Made by a program: the position numbers and the translations under genes. A stretch of 64,000 nucleotides of DNA from Henricia sp. BOLD:AAB3569 (Eukaryota; Echinodermata; Asteroidea; Spinulosida; Echinasteridae): contig JBBELK010000841.1 of NCBI GenBank assembly GCA_037783545.1, positions 62,001 through 126,000 on the forward strand, read 5' to 3'. The notes under the pieces are model-generated. The model was given only the letters and a program-made list of their open reading frames with translations, was not told where the DNA came from and searched no databases. Of the stretch, positions 1-9,830 are shown piece after piece (within the stretch, counting starts at the first letter, position 1; each line of letters opens with the position of its first letter).

Positions 1-16
1 AATTTTCAACGCAATC

Positions 17-718
17 ATGGTTTCTGTCCTTTCACTAAATGTGAATGGTATGCGCGACCCCGCGAAGCGCAGACGCGTTTTTGAACTCTGTCGAGGTTAT
101 GGCATTTCCTGTCTTCAGGAGTGTCATATCTCGTCAGAGTCTGATTTAGCTTCTTGGCGGGCGGAATGGAAGGGGAGGATGTTTGCCAGTTTCGGCACAT
201 CCTCCTCATGCGGCACTGTCGTCCTTCTTCCCGCCAAAAGTCCTTTTGTTTTTTCCAACCCTTCCTTCGATACCGAGGGAAGAGTTGTTTCTGGTAATTT
301 AAGTTTCTCTGGGGGAGGTCCGGGTGTGCGCCTGTGCGCAATTTACGCCCCTACCAATCCCAGAACACGCTGCACCTTCTTTGCGGGGTTGTCGTCATTT
401 CTGACGGGTAACTTCCCTGTCATTTTGGCAGGGGATTTTAATTGTGTTTTTGATATTGATTTAGATCGTCGAGGTTCGAATACCACGTCCTGTGGTATTG
501 GGTCCAAAGACCTCGGCGATATCCTTTCGAATTTTTCATTGAGCGATTGTTGGAGATCCCTCAACCCGTCAGAAATATCATTCACATGGCGTAATGCGGC
601 AAACACGGTGTCGAGCCGGTTGGACCGTTTTTACGCGTCCGACTCGGTCGGTGTCATGTCTTGTGTGCATTCGCCGTGTGTGTTCAGTGACCATGATTGC
701 GTTGTTCTTCGTTTTTCT
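17..718 (+). other. AP-like endonuclease domain (protein domain)
   Basis: This domain covers residues 1-234 of the LINE protein. The expected catalytic set is present: N8, E35, Y110, D140, N142, the SFTWRN segment (188-193), RLDRF and the terminal SDHD. In related LINEs this domain cuts the bottom strand of the target. Some Tx1-group elements cut a defined repeat or RNA gene, but specificity cannot be read from the sequence. Confidence 0.9.
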
Positions 719-3463
719 CCCCCTGAGAGGATCGGCGTTGGTAGAGGCTACTGGAAATGTAACGTTTCCGTCCTCTCTGACGCCGATTTTCAAAGGGATT
801 TTCGGGTGACTTATGCGGGCTGGCAGACTCTCAAGGAGGGGTTCGATGATGAGCTCCTCTGGTGGGAGGAAGTCAAGTCCCGCATCAAGCGTTTTATTAT
901 TTCTTTTTGTTGTCGTCGTTCGAGACGGAAGCGGCGACGGAGGGAGGTTATAATGGCCTCTCTTCGTTCCGTCGTTTCCGAATTGAACGCCGGGAGGTCT
1001 GACTCTGTCATTCTCTCCCGGTATGACGACCTTTCTAATCAGTTGCAAGAGCTGGACGACCTCGAAGCGGAGGGGGCCCGGATCCGTTCTCGGGTCCGGG
1101 ACCTCGAGGAAGGGGAGAGGCCGTCCAAGCTTTTTTTTCAGTTGGAGACCTCCCAGGCTCTGAGGAAAATTATTAGTTCTGTTCGGTCCCCGAATGGCGA
1201 CATCGTGTCGTCCTCCGAGGACATCTGTTCTGTTTATAGAGATTTTTATCAAGATCTCTATACCGAAGAGCCTGTGGAGGTTGACCTTCAACCTCCTTTT
1301 TTACGTTCTGTCTCATCAGTTTTGGATGAAGAGAGTCGCGCCGACATGGACAGACCTCTCGATCTGTCCGAGCTCGGTGCGGCTTTGTCTACTTTGGCCA
1401 ACGGTAAGACCCCAGGGTCGGATGGCCTGCCCAAGGAGTTCTGCGTGAGCTTCTGGGATTTGGTCGGTCCCGATCTGATGGGTGTCTTCCGTTGTGCTTT
1501 TAATTTGTATTCTTTGGGTGATTCCCAACGTTTGGGAATCATCACTTTGTTGGAGAAAGGTGGGGATCCGCTTGATCCTCGGAACAGGCGCCCCATCTCT
1601 CTTCTAAATGTGGATTACAAGATCCTGTCGAAGGCCTTGTGCCTTCGCCTCAGGCAAGTTTTGCCCGACATTGTCGGGCCGTTTCAAACTTGCGGCGTCA
1701 AGGGGAGGTCCATCCATGACAATATCAGGCTCCTCCGGGACCTGGTTGAGTATGTGGATGGAAGGAACCTTGACTGCCTGCTTATATCGCTTGACCAGCA
1801 GAAGGCCTTCGACAGGGTCAACTGGGATTTTTTGTTCAAGGTCCTCAACCAATTTGGTTTCGGACCTAATTTTAGGCGCTGGGTTAGTCTGTTATATACG
1901 GACGTATCCAGTGCCGTTTTAGTTAACGGGATCGTTTCCGACCCCTTTTTCGTTACGAGGGGAGTCCGTCAGGGCTGCCCTCTTTCGCCATTACTTTACG
2001 TTCTTTTCGTTGAGCCATTCGCCCAACACGTTTTGAAAGATGGCCGCCTGGCGGGCTTGACACTTCCCGGGGCCGATGGCCTGCAATGCAAGGTACTGCA
2101 ATATGCAGACGATACCACCTGCATTGTCAGGGACGTCGCGTCCGCCGGACGGCTATTCGCTACCATTGATGGTTTTTCGCGGGCGAGTGGCTCGCGCCTT
2201 AATTTTGCCAAGACCAAGGGTCTTGTTTTGGGCTCATGGCCTTCCTGCCTGCCCGATCTGGTCCCCATTCAGTGGACCTCCGACCCCATTAAGATCAACG
2301 GGGTGTGGGTTGGCAGGGGGGACATGGGCCTACGCAACTGGAAGGAGCGCCTCCCCAACCTCAAGTCCTGCTTGGACATGTGGAAGGCGAGGACGCTCTC
2401 TCTTTTGGGCAAGGTGCTGATAGTCAACACCCTTGCCCTTTCTATGTTGTTTTATTTGGCCCCGGTTTATCCGCTCCCGCCTTCGGTGGAGCGAGCCGTG
2501 AACCGGGCCATCTTTTCTTTTATCTGGTCGGGCAAGGCCGAGCTCGTTCGGAGGTCGGTTCTCGTCCGTCCGCTTTCAGAAGGTGGCCTTGCGGTCACCA
2601 ATTTTCGTCATAAGTGTGATGCTCTTTTTGTTCGTGGGGTACGGGCCTTATTGGGTGGCGACGGTCCCCCGTGGAGACACTTTGCGCTCTACTGGGCGGC
2701 GGAGTCCCTCAGACGGGCCCTCCCCGCTCTTTGGAGGAACGATGTTCCTCATTTTTACCCTCCTCCGTCTTTCTATTTGTTTTTCTGCAAGCTTGTCTTG
2801 CAGATATTTCGTATTCTTCCGGGCGTTGAGTGGGACCTGGTGACGACTCGCCAATTGTGTGAGTTGTTTGCCGGGGAACTCCTTCCTCAGCGCCCAAACA
2901 ATGTAGTTCATCCAAAACATGTTTTTTCGTTATGTCATGCCCCCAATTTATGTCACCGTCTTCGTGACATGAATTGGCGGGTAATTTGGAGCGCTCTCAA
3001 GACCTCCCAGCGGCTTGTCCGCTGGGGCATCGGTGATGGTGGGTGTCCCAGGGTCGGCTGTGTCGCCCCTGAGACAATTGACCACGTGTTTTGGGAGTGC
3101 CCGTTTGTTTATGTTTCGTGGGCCTGGGTCGAGCGCGTTGCGTGCAAGGCCCAGGGTCGGTATTTTTCGTTAACCCGTCTGTGCGTTCTTTTGGGATCCG
3201 GGCTGGATTCCAGCCCGGAATCTCTCTTAATTTGGTTTCTTATTTGCACGGTAAGGCGGCTGTTGTGGTGCTCGCGCTGCGAGACATTGTTTGATGGCTC
3301 GCGGCCGACTCCGGAGCAGGTGCTTCGCCGTGTTCAGTGTCATATTAAGGCGCGTCTCCGCGCAGACTTTGTTCGGTTGCCCCGGACAAAGTTTTCTGCC
3401 ACTTGGTGCTTGCGCGGAGCCGTCTGTGTCGTTGTTAACGACAAATTAGTTTTTAACTTTTGA
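17..3463 (+). CDS. LINE ORF2 protein: AP-like endonuclease and reverse transcriptase, intact
   Basis: This is the retrotransposition enzyme. It nicks target DNA and copies the element RNA from the nick (target-primed reverse transcription). Counting from the ATG at 17, the endonuclease occupies residues 1-234, with N8 (SLNVNG), E35 (LQECH), Y110 (IYAPTN), D140/N142 (GDFN), RLDRF at 201-205 and catalytic SDHD at 224-227. A basic stretch (299-309) and a helical linker with RSR and EEGERPSKLFF (357-374) follow. The reverse transcriptase has TPGSDGLP (465-472), RPISLLN (525-531), motif A SLDQQKAFD (591-599), GVRQGCPLSPLLY (649-661), YADD (696-699) and LNFAKTKG (728-735). The GLRNWKERL to GKVLIVN region (771-804) leads to a CCHC knuckle (C1010, C1015, H1023, C1028). 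No frameshift or stop interrupts it. The codons before 17 are open to the window edge, so the true start may lie upstream. Its length of 1148 residues is near the usual 1200-1300. Confidence 0.94.
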   Translation: MVSVLSLNVNGMRDPAKRRRVFELCRGYGISCLQECHISSESDLASWRAEWKGRMFASFGTSSSCGTVVLLPAKSPFVFSNPSFDTEGRVVSGNLSFSGGGPGVRLCAIYAPTNPRTRCTFFAGLSSFLTGNFPVILAGDFNCVFDIDLDRRGSNTTSCGIGSKDLGDILSNFSLSDCWRSLNPSEISFTWRNAANTVSSRLDRFYASDSVGVMSCVHSPCVFSDHDCVVLRFSPPERIGVGRGYWKCNVSVLSDADFQRDFRVTYAGWQTLKEGFDDELLWWEEVKSRIKRFIISFCCRRSRRKRRRREVIMASLRSVVSELNAGRSDSVILSRYDDLSNQLQELDDLEAEGARIRSRVRDLEEGERPSKLFFQLETSQALRKIISSVRSPNGDIVSSSEDICSVYRDFYQDLYTEEPVEVDLQPPFLRSVSSVLDEESRADMDRPLDLSELGAALSTLANGKTPGSDGLPKEFCVSFWDLVGPDLMGVFRCAFNLYSLGDSQRLGIITLLEKGGDPLDPRNRRPISLLNVDYKILSKALCLRLRQVLPDIVGPFQTCGVKGRSIHDNIRLLRDLVEYVDGRNLDCLLISLDQQKAFDRVNWDFLFKVLNQFGFGPNFRRWVSLLYTDVSSAVLVNGIVSDPFFVTRGVRQGCPLSPLLYVLFVEPFAQHVLKDGRLAGLTLPGADGLQCKVLQYADDTTCIVRDVASAGRLFATIDGFSRASGSRLNFAKTKGLVLGSWPSCLPDLVPIQWTSDPIKINGVWVGRGDMGLRNWKERLPNLKSCLDMWKARTLSLLGKVLIVNTLALSMLFYLAPVYPLPPSVERAVNRAIFSFIWSGKAELVRRSVLVRPLSEGGLAVTNFRHKCDALFVRGVRALLGGDGPPWRHFALYWAAESLRRALPALWRNDVPHFYPPPSFYLFFCKLVLQIFRILPGVEWDLVTTRQLCELFAGELLPQRPNNVVHPKHVFSLCHAPNLCHRLRDMNWRVIWSALKTSQRLVRWGIGDGGCPRVGCVAPETIDHVFWECPFVYVSWAWVERVACKAQGRYFSLTRLCVLLGSGLDSSPESLLIWFLICTVRRLLWCSRCETLFDGSRPTPEQVLRRVQCHIKARLRADFVRLPRTKFSATWCLRGAVCVVVNDKLVFNF
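1361..2221 (+). other. Reverse transcriptase domain (protein domain)
   Basis: This domain covers residues 449-735. All three catalytic aspartates are present: D593 in motif A, and D698 and D699 in YADD (codons from 2102). The non-LTR-specific blocks NGKTPGSDGLP and RPISLLNVDYKILSKAL precede motif A. Nothing in the core looks damaged, so catalytic competence is plausible but unproven. Confidence 0.93.
3044..3100 (+). other. C-terminal CCHC zinc-knuckle-like motif
   Basis: The residues are spaced C-X4-C-X7-H-X4-C (C1010, C1015, H1023, C1028), followed by a Trp-rich segment. L1 and Tx1 ORF2 proteins end in a comparable Cys/His block thought to bind nucleic acid. The spacing supports an APE-type LINE of this group and argues against Jockey- or CR1-type proteins. 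Confidence 0.75.
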
Positions 3464-3589
3464 TTGTTTTGTTTTTTCCTTTTCTTGGTTTGGTGCTTGT
3501 CCTTTTCGTTTGTCTGTATTTCTGTATGTCTCCGTGTTCGTGATGTCCGCGTTCTAGTTTTGGGTCTGTCTTGCTGTTATGTCTTTGTA
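3464..3589 (+). other. T-rich first part of LINE 3' UTR
   Basis: This stretch is dominated by T and GT runs and follows immediately after the TGA stop. It can be read in frame beyond the stop, but the translation is low-complexity Phe/Leu/Val/Cys and has no recognisable domain. I treat it as untranslated. Confidence 0.75.
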
Positions 3590-3650
3590 GGGCAGAGGGG
3601 CTCGAAACCCCACGACTTGAGTCGTCCGGCAAGTGGTAGTCGGTCTGCCC
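3590..3650 (+). other. Folded RNA element, copy 1, in LINE 3' UTR
   Basis: A perfect 7-bp outer stem, GGGCAGA (3590-3596) with TCTGCCC (3644-3650), encloses three hairpins. They are GGGG-CTCGAAA-CCCC (3597-3611), ACGAC-TTGA-GTCGT (3612-3625), and a weak CCG...CGG (3626-3643). The overall shape is a compact multi-branch fold of 61 nt. In LINEs a 3' UTR structure is often what the reverse transcriptase recognises, and I infer that role here. The first hairpin resembles a tRNA T-arm, but the arm order is not that of a tRNA. Confidence 0.7.
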
Positions 3651-3720
3651 TGGGTACTTTTGCCCGAAACACTTTGTTTATTGTTGTTTGCTTGTTCTTT
3701 CTGTCTCTTGTTTTGTGTAA
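3651..3720 (+). other. T/G-rich linker between the two folded 3' UTR elements
   Basis: The linker is low-complexity T-rich sequence similar in composition to 3464-3589. Its last 20 nt or so form the lead of the second tandem unit. I see nothing else in it. Confidence 0.6.
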
Positions 3721-3780
3721 GGGTGGGGGGCTCGAAACCCCAGGATATCTTCACTCCGGCGCTTGGTAAGTCGGCCACCC
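3721..3780 (+). other. Folded RNA element, copy 2, in LINE 3' UTR
   Basis: The outer stem is GGGTGG (3721-3726) with CCACCC (3775-3780), a 6-bp perfect pairing that differs from copy 1 yet remains complementary. It encloses the same GGGG-CTCGAAA-CCCC hairpin (3727-3741), a poorly paired middle segment (3742-3755), and CCG (3756-3758) with CGG (3772-3774). The paired change in the outer stem is covariation-type support for a real RNA fold. Confidence 0.7.
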
Positions 3781-3782
3781 TT

Positions 3783-3803
3783 GGACCCTCCCCAGGAGGG
3801 CCC
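3783..3803 (+). other. GC-rich hairpin near the LINE 3' end
   Basis: CCCTCC (3786-3791) pairs with GGAGGG (3795-3800) around a CCA loop, and the stem extends past an A/C mismatch to GG/CC. It sits just before the A-rich tail, where many LINEs place a structure needed to start reverse transcription. It is not a bacterial terminator, because the context is eukaryotic and no T-run follows. Confidence 0.65.
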
Positions 3804-3817
3804 TAAATTAAAAAAGA
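3804..3817 (+). other. A-rich LINE 3' tail
   Basis: This short TAAATTAAAAAAGA stretch follows the hairpin and abuts satellite sequence beginning GGGACGGG at 3818. The exact boundary is uncertain by one or two bases. Confidence 0.65.
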
Positions 3818-4215
3818 GGGACGGGATTTTGGTCAAAGTGTGGTCCAAACGTCGGCAAATTTGGAGGTCAAAAAATATTCCGACGAACTTCAAATTTTGC
3901 ATGTTCCAAACGCTCTATATTGCGCACTTGTCCTACAAAATTGACAGACTTTCGCCGGGAAATGGCAGAGAAATTTCAGAGTTTAGAAAAAAAAGGGGTT
4001 GGCGCTTCCTGGATGCTCCCGCAACCTGTGGCTGTCTGTACACACCTCTTTGGTGTATTCCTGACTCGTGCGCATGCTCAGTCCTTCGGACTGTCGTTGA
4101 CACGGCCCAGTTTGGGACGGGATTTTGGTCAAAGTGTGGTCCAAACGTCGGCAAATTTGGAGGTCAAAAAATATTCCGACGAACTTCAAATTTTGCATGC
4201 TCCAAACACTCTATA

Positions 4216-6867
4216 TTGCGCACTTGTCCTAAAAAATTGACAGACTTTCGCCGGGAAATGGCAGAGAAATTTCAGAGTTTAGAAAAAAAAGGGGTTGGCG
4301 CTTCCTGGATGCTCCCGCAACCTGTGGCTGTCTGTACACACCTCTTTGGTGTAGTCCTGACTCGTGCGCATGCTCAGTCCTTCGGACTGTCGTTGACACG
4401 GCCCAGTTTGGGACGGGATTTTGGTCAAAGTGTGGTCCAAACGTCGGCAAATTTGGAGGTCAAAAAATATTCCGACGAACTTCAAATTTTGCATGCTCCA
4501 AACACTCTATATTGCGCACTTGTCCTACAAAATTGACAGACTTTCGCCGGGAAATGGCAGAGAAATTTCAGAGTTTAGAAAAAAAAGGGGTTGGCGCTTC
4601 CTGGATGCTCCCGCAACCTGTGGCTGTCTGTACACACCTCTTTGGTGTATTCCTGACTCGTGCGCATGCTCAGTCCTTCGGACTGTCGTTGACACGGCCC
4701 CGTTTGGGACGGGATTTGGGTCAAAGTGTGGTCCAAACGTCGGCAAATTTGGAAGTCAAAATATATTCCGACGAACTTCAAATTTTGCATGCTCCAAACA
4801 CTCTATATTGCGCACTTGTCCTAAAAAATGGACAGACTTTTGCCGGGAAATGGCAGAGAAATTTCAGAGTTTAGAAAAAAAAGGGGTTGGCGCTTCCTGG
4901 ATGCTCCCGCAACCTGTGGCTGTCTGTACACACCTCTTTGGTGTATTCCTGACTCGTGCGCATGCTCAGTCCTTCGGACTGTCGTTGACACGGCCCAGTT
5001 TGGGACGGGATTATGGTCAAAGTGTGGTCCAAACGTCGGCAAATTTGGAGGTCAAAAAATATTCCGACGAACTTCAAATTTTGCATGCTCCAAACACTGT
5101 ATATTGCGCACTTGTCCTAAAAAATTGACAGACTTTCGCCGGGAAATGGCAGAGAAATTTCAGAGTTTAGAAAAAAAGGGGTTGGCGCTTCCTGGATGCT
5201 CCCGCAACCTGTGGCTGTCTGTACACACCTCTTTGGTGTATTCCTGACTCGTGCGCATGCTCAGTCCTTCGGACTGTCGTTGACACGGCCCAGTTTGGGA
5301 CGGGATTTTGGTCAAAGTGTGGTCCAAACGTCGGCAAATTTGGAGGTCAAAAAATATTCCGACGAACTTCAAATTTTGCATGCTCCAAACGCTCTATATT
5401 GCGCACTTGTCCTAAAAAATTGACAGACTTTCGCCGGGAAATGGCAGAGAAATTTCAGAGTTTAGAAAAAAAAGGGGTTGGCGCTTCCTGGATGCTCCCG
5501 CAACCTGTGGCTGTCTGTACACACCTCTTTGGTGTATTCCTGACTCGTGCGCATGCTCAGTCCTTCGGACTGTCGTTGACACGGCCCAGTTTGGGACGGG
5601 ATTTTGGTCAAAGTGTGGTCCAAACGTCGGCAAATTTGGAGGTCAAAAAATATTCCGACGAACTTCAAATTTTGCATGCTCCAAACACTCTATATTGCGC
5701 ACTTGTCCTAAAAAATTGACAGACTTTCGCCGGGAAATGGCAGAGAAATTTCAGAGTTTAGAAAAAAAAGGGGTTGGCGCTTCCTGGATGCTCCCGCAAC
5801 CTGTGGCTGTCTGTACACACCTCTTTGGTGTAGTCCTGACTCGTGCGCATGCTCAGTCCTTCGGACTGTCGTTGACACGGCCCAGTTTGGGACGGGATTT
5901 TGGTCAAAGTGTGGTCCAAACGTCGGCAAATTTGGAGGTCAAAAAATATTCCGACGAACTTCAAATTTTGCATGCTCCAAACACTCTATATTGCGCACTT
6001 GTCCTACAAAATTGACAGACTTTCGCCGGGAAATGGCAGAGAAATTTCAGAGTTTAGAAAAAAAAGGGTTGGCGCTTCCTGGATGCTCCGCAACCTGTGG
6101 CTATCTGTACACACCTCTTTGGTGTATTCATGACTCGTGCGCATGCTCAGTCCTTCGGACTGTCGTTGACACGGCCCCGTTTGGGACGGGATTTGGGTCA
6201 AAGTGTGGTCCAAACGTCGGCAAATTTGGAGGTCAAAAAATATTCCGACGAACTTCAAATTTTGCATGCTCCAAACACTCTATATTGCGCACTTGTCCTA
6301 AAAAATGGACAGACTTTTGCAGGGAAATGGCAGAGAAATTTCAGAGTTTAGAAAAAAAAGGGGTTGGCGCTTCCTGGATGCTCCCGCAACCTGTGGCTGT
6401 CTGTACACACCTCTTTGGTGTATTCCTGACTCGTGCGCATGCTCAGTCCTTCGGACTGTCGTTGACACGGCCCAGTTTGGGACGGGATTTTGGTCAAAGT
6501 GTGGTCCAAACGTCGGCAAATTTGGAGGTCAAAAAATATTCCGACGAACTTCAAATTTTGCATGCTCCAAACACTGTATATTGCGCACTTGTCCTAAAAA
6601 ATTGACAGACTTTCGCCGGGAAATGGCAGAGAAATTTCAGAGTTTAGAAAAAAGGGGTTGGCGCTTCCTGGATGCTCCCGCAACCTGTGGCTGTCTGTAC
6701 ACACCTCTTTGGTGTATTCCTGACTCGTGCGCATGCTCAGTCCTTCGGACTGTCGTTGACACGGCCCAGTTTGGGACGGGATTTTGGTCAAAGTGTGGTC
6801 CAAACGTCGGCAAATTTGGAGGTCAAAAAATATTCCGACGAACTTCAAATTTGGCATGCTCCAAACA
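4216..6867 (+). repeat. Higher-order duplication, period about 1477-1479 bp
   Basis: Rare variants recur at a fixed offset. GGTGTAGTCC occurs near 4349 and 5828, CCTACAAAATTG near 4526 and 6005, CCCCGTTTGGG with GATTTGGG near 4697 and 6174, AAATGGACAG near 4825 and 6302, and CACTGTATAT near 5096 and 6573. The offset falls from 1479 to 1477 after two single-base losses near 6065-6090. About four monomers are shared. Confidence 0.8.
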
Positions 6868-7169
6868 CTCTATATTGCGCACTTTTCCTAAAAAAATGAC
6901 AGACTTTCGCCGGGAAATGGCAGAGAAATTTCAGAGTTTAGAAAAAAAGGGGTTGGCGTTTCCTGGATGCTCCCGCAACCTGTGGCTGTCTGTACACACC
7001 TCTTTGGTGTATTCCTGACTCGTGCGCATGCTCAGTCCTTCGGACTGTCGTTGACACGGCCCAGTTTGGGACGGGATTTTGGTCAAAGTGTGGTCCAAAC
7101 GTCGGCAAATTTGGAGGTCAAAAAATATTCCGACGAACTTCAAATTTTGCATGCTCCAAACACTCTATA

Positions 7170-8350
7170 TTGCGCACTTTTCCTAAAAAAATGACAGACT
7201 TTCGCCGGGAAATGGCAGAGAAATTTCAGAGTTTAGAAAAAAGGGGTTGGCGTTTCCTGGATGCTCCCGCAACCTGTGGCTGTCTGTACATACCTCTTTG
7301 GTGTATTCCTGACTCGTGCGCATGCTCAGTCCTTCGGACTGTCGTTGACGCGGCCTAGTTTGGGACGGGATTTTGGTCAAAGTGTGGTCCAAACGTCGGC
7401 AAATTTGGAGGTCAAAAAATATTCCGACGAACTTCAAATTTGGCATGCTCCAAACACTCTATATTGCGCACTTTTCCTAAAAAAATGACAGACTTTCGCC
7501 GGGAAATGGCAGAGAAATTTCAGAGTTTAGAAAAAAAGGGGTTGGCGTTTCCTGGATGCTCCCGCAACCTGTGGCTGTCTGTACACACCTCTTTGGTGTA
7601 TTCCTGACTCGTGCGCATGCTCAGTCCTTCGGACTGTCGTTGACACGGCCCAGTTTGGGACGGGATTTTGGTCAAAGTGTGGTCCAAACGTCGGCAAATT
7701 TGGAGGTCAACAAATATTCCGACGAACTTCAAATTTTGCATGCTCCAAACACTCTATATTGCGCACTTGTCCTAAAAAATTGACAGACTTTCGCAGGGAA
7801 ATGGCAGAGAAATTTCAGAGTTTAGAAAAAAAAGGGGTTGGCGCTTCCTGGATGCTCCCGCAACCTGTGGCTGTCTGTACATACCTCTTTGGTGTATTCC
7901 TGACTCGTGCGCATGCTCAGTCCTTCGGACTGTCGTTGACGCGGCCCAGTTTGGGACGGGATTTTGGTCAAAGTGTGGTCCAAACGTCGGCAAATTTGGA
8001 GGTCAAAAAATATTCCGACGAACTTCAAATTTGGCATGCTCCAAACACTCTATATTGCGCACTTTTCCTAAAAAAATGACAGACTTTCGCCGGGAAATGG
8101 CAGAGAAATTTCAGAGTTTAGAAAAAAAGGGGTTGGCGTTTCCTGGATGCTCCCGCAACCTGTGGCTGTCTGTACACACCTCTTTGGTGTATTCCTGACT
8201 CGTGCGCATGCTCAGTCCTTCGGACTGTCGTTGACACGGCCCAGTTTGGGACGGGATTTTGGTCAAAGTGTGGTCCAAACGTCGGCAAATTTGGAGGTCA
8301 ACAAATATTCCGACGAACTTCAAATTTTGCATGCTCCAAACACTCTATAT
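7170..8350 (+). repeat. Dimer duplication, period 591 bp
   Basis: A two-monomer unit carries AATTTGGCATGC, CTTTTCCTAAAAAAATG, GGCGTTTCC, GGTCAACAAAT and CGCAGGGAAA. It occurs at about 7441-7793 and again at 8032-8384. Confidence 0.75.
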
Positions 8351-9830
8351 TGCGCACTTGTCCTAAAAAATTGACAGACTTTCGCAGGGAAATGGCAGAG
8401 AAATTTCAGAGTTTAGAAAAAAAAGGGGTTGGCGCTTCCTGGATGCTCCCGCAACCTGTGGCTGTCTGTACACACCTCTTTGGTGTATTCCTGACTCGTG
8501 CGCATGCTCAGTCCTTCGGACTGTCGTTGACACGGCCCAGTTTGGGACGGGATTTTGGTCAAAGTGTGGTTCAAACGTCGGCAAATTTGGAGGTCAAAAA
8601 ATATTCCGACGAACTTCAAATTTTGCATGCTCCAAACACTCTATATTGCGCACTTGTCCTAAAAAATTGACAGACTTTCGCCGGGAAATGGCAGAGCAAT
8701 TTCAGAGTTTAGAAAAAAAAAGGGGTTGGCGCTTCCTGGATGCTCCCGCAACCTGTGGCTGTCTGTACACACCTCTTTGGTGTATTCCTGACTCGTGCGC
8801 ATGCTCAGTCCTTCGGACTGTCGTTGACACGGCCCAGTTTGGGACGGGATTTTGGTCAAAGTGTGGTCCAAACGTCGGCAAATTTGGAGGTCAAAAAATA
8901 TTCCGACGAACTTCAAATTTTGCATGCTCCAAACACTCTATATTGCGCACTTGTCCTAAAAAATTGACAGACTTTCGCCGGGAAATGGCAGAGAAATTTC
9001 AGAGTTTAGAAAAAAAAGGGGTTGGCGCTTCCTGGATGCTCCCGCAACCTGTGGCTGTCTGTACACACCTCTTTGGTGTATTCCTGACTCGTGCGCATGC
9101 TCAGTCCTTCGGACTGTCGTTGACACGGCCCAGTTTGGGACGGGATTTTGGTCAAAGTGTGGTCCAAACGTCGGCAAATTTGGAGGTCAAAAAATATTCC
9201 AACGAACTTCAAATTTTGCATGCTCCAAACACTCTATATTGCGCACTTGTCCTAAAAAATTGACAGACTTTCGCCGGGAAATGGCACAGAAATTTCAGAG
9301 TTTAGAAAAAAAAGGGGTTGGCGCTTCCTGGATGCTCCCGCAACCTGTGGCTGTCTGCACACACCGCTTTGGTGTATTCCTGACTCGTGCGCATGCTCAG
9401 TCCTTCGGACTGTCGTTGACACGGCCCGGTTTGGGACGGGATTTTGGTCAAAGTGTGGTCCAAACGTCGGCAAATTTGGAGGTCAAAAAATATTCCGACG
9501 AACTTCAAATGTTGCATGCTTCAAACACTCTATATTGCGCACTTGTCCTAACAAATTGACAGACTTTCGCCGGGAAATGGCAGAGAAATTTCAGAGTTTA
9601 GAAAAAAAAGGGGTTGGCGCTTCCTGGATGCTCCCGCAACCTGTGGCTGTCTGTACACACCTCTTTGGTGTATTCCTGACTCGTGCGCATGCTCAGTCCT
9701 TCGGACTGTCGTTGACACGGCCCAGTTTGGGACGGGATTTTGGTCAAAGTGTGGTCCAAACGTCGGCAAATTTGGAGGTCAAAAAATATTCCGACGAACT
9801 TCAAATTTTGCATGCTCCAAACACTCTATA

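Larger units (their letters stand above)
3565..3780 (+). repeat. Diverged tandem duplication in the LINE 3' UTR, offset about 131 bp
   Basis: Two units each consist of a CTGTCT-containing T/G-rich lead followed by a folded GC-rich element. Unit 1 runs 3565-3650 and unit 2 runs 3701-3780. GGGGCTCGAAACCCC is identical in both (3597-3611 and 3727-3741), and CCGG followed by AAGT/TAAG and a closing CGG is also kept. The remainder has diverged, so the duplication is old relative to the insertion. Confidence 0.8.
1..3817 (+). mobile_element. LINE (non-LTR) retrotransposon, L1/Tx1-type, 5' part outside window
   Basis: The element comprises an intact endonuclease/reverse-transcriptase frame (17-3463), a T-rich structured 3' UTR (3464-3803) and a short A-rich tail (3804-3817), followed directly by satellite DNA in mid-monomer. 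There is no long terminal repeat and no integrase or RNase H motif, and the order endonuclease, reverse transcriptase, CCHC is that of APE-type LINEs. A first frame (ORF1, RNA-binding protein), usual in L1/Tx1 elements, would lie upstream of position 1 and is not seen. Assignment to the Tx1 side of the L1 group is inference from the overall layout and the C-terminal Cys/His block. R2-type elements are excluded because they carry a restriction-like endonuclease instead. Confidence 0.95.

Noticed and set aside
578-1291. 237-codon frame on the minus strand inside the LINE
   Set aside because: It is antisense to the well-conserved endonuclease/linker region and shows no recognisable domain.
3464-3769. 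101-codon frame directly after the LINE stop codon
   Set aside because: It is in frame with the LINE gene but is low-complexity T-rich sequence that overlaps the folded 3' UTR elements, so it is not a protein.
3590-3780. True tRNA genes at the two folded 3' UTR elements
   Set aside because: The arms are in the wrong order on the + strand. On the minus strand the T-loop consensus fails and the middle hairpin has a 4-nt loop instead of a 7-nt anticodon loop.
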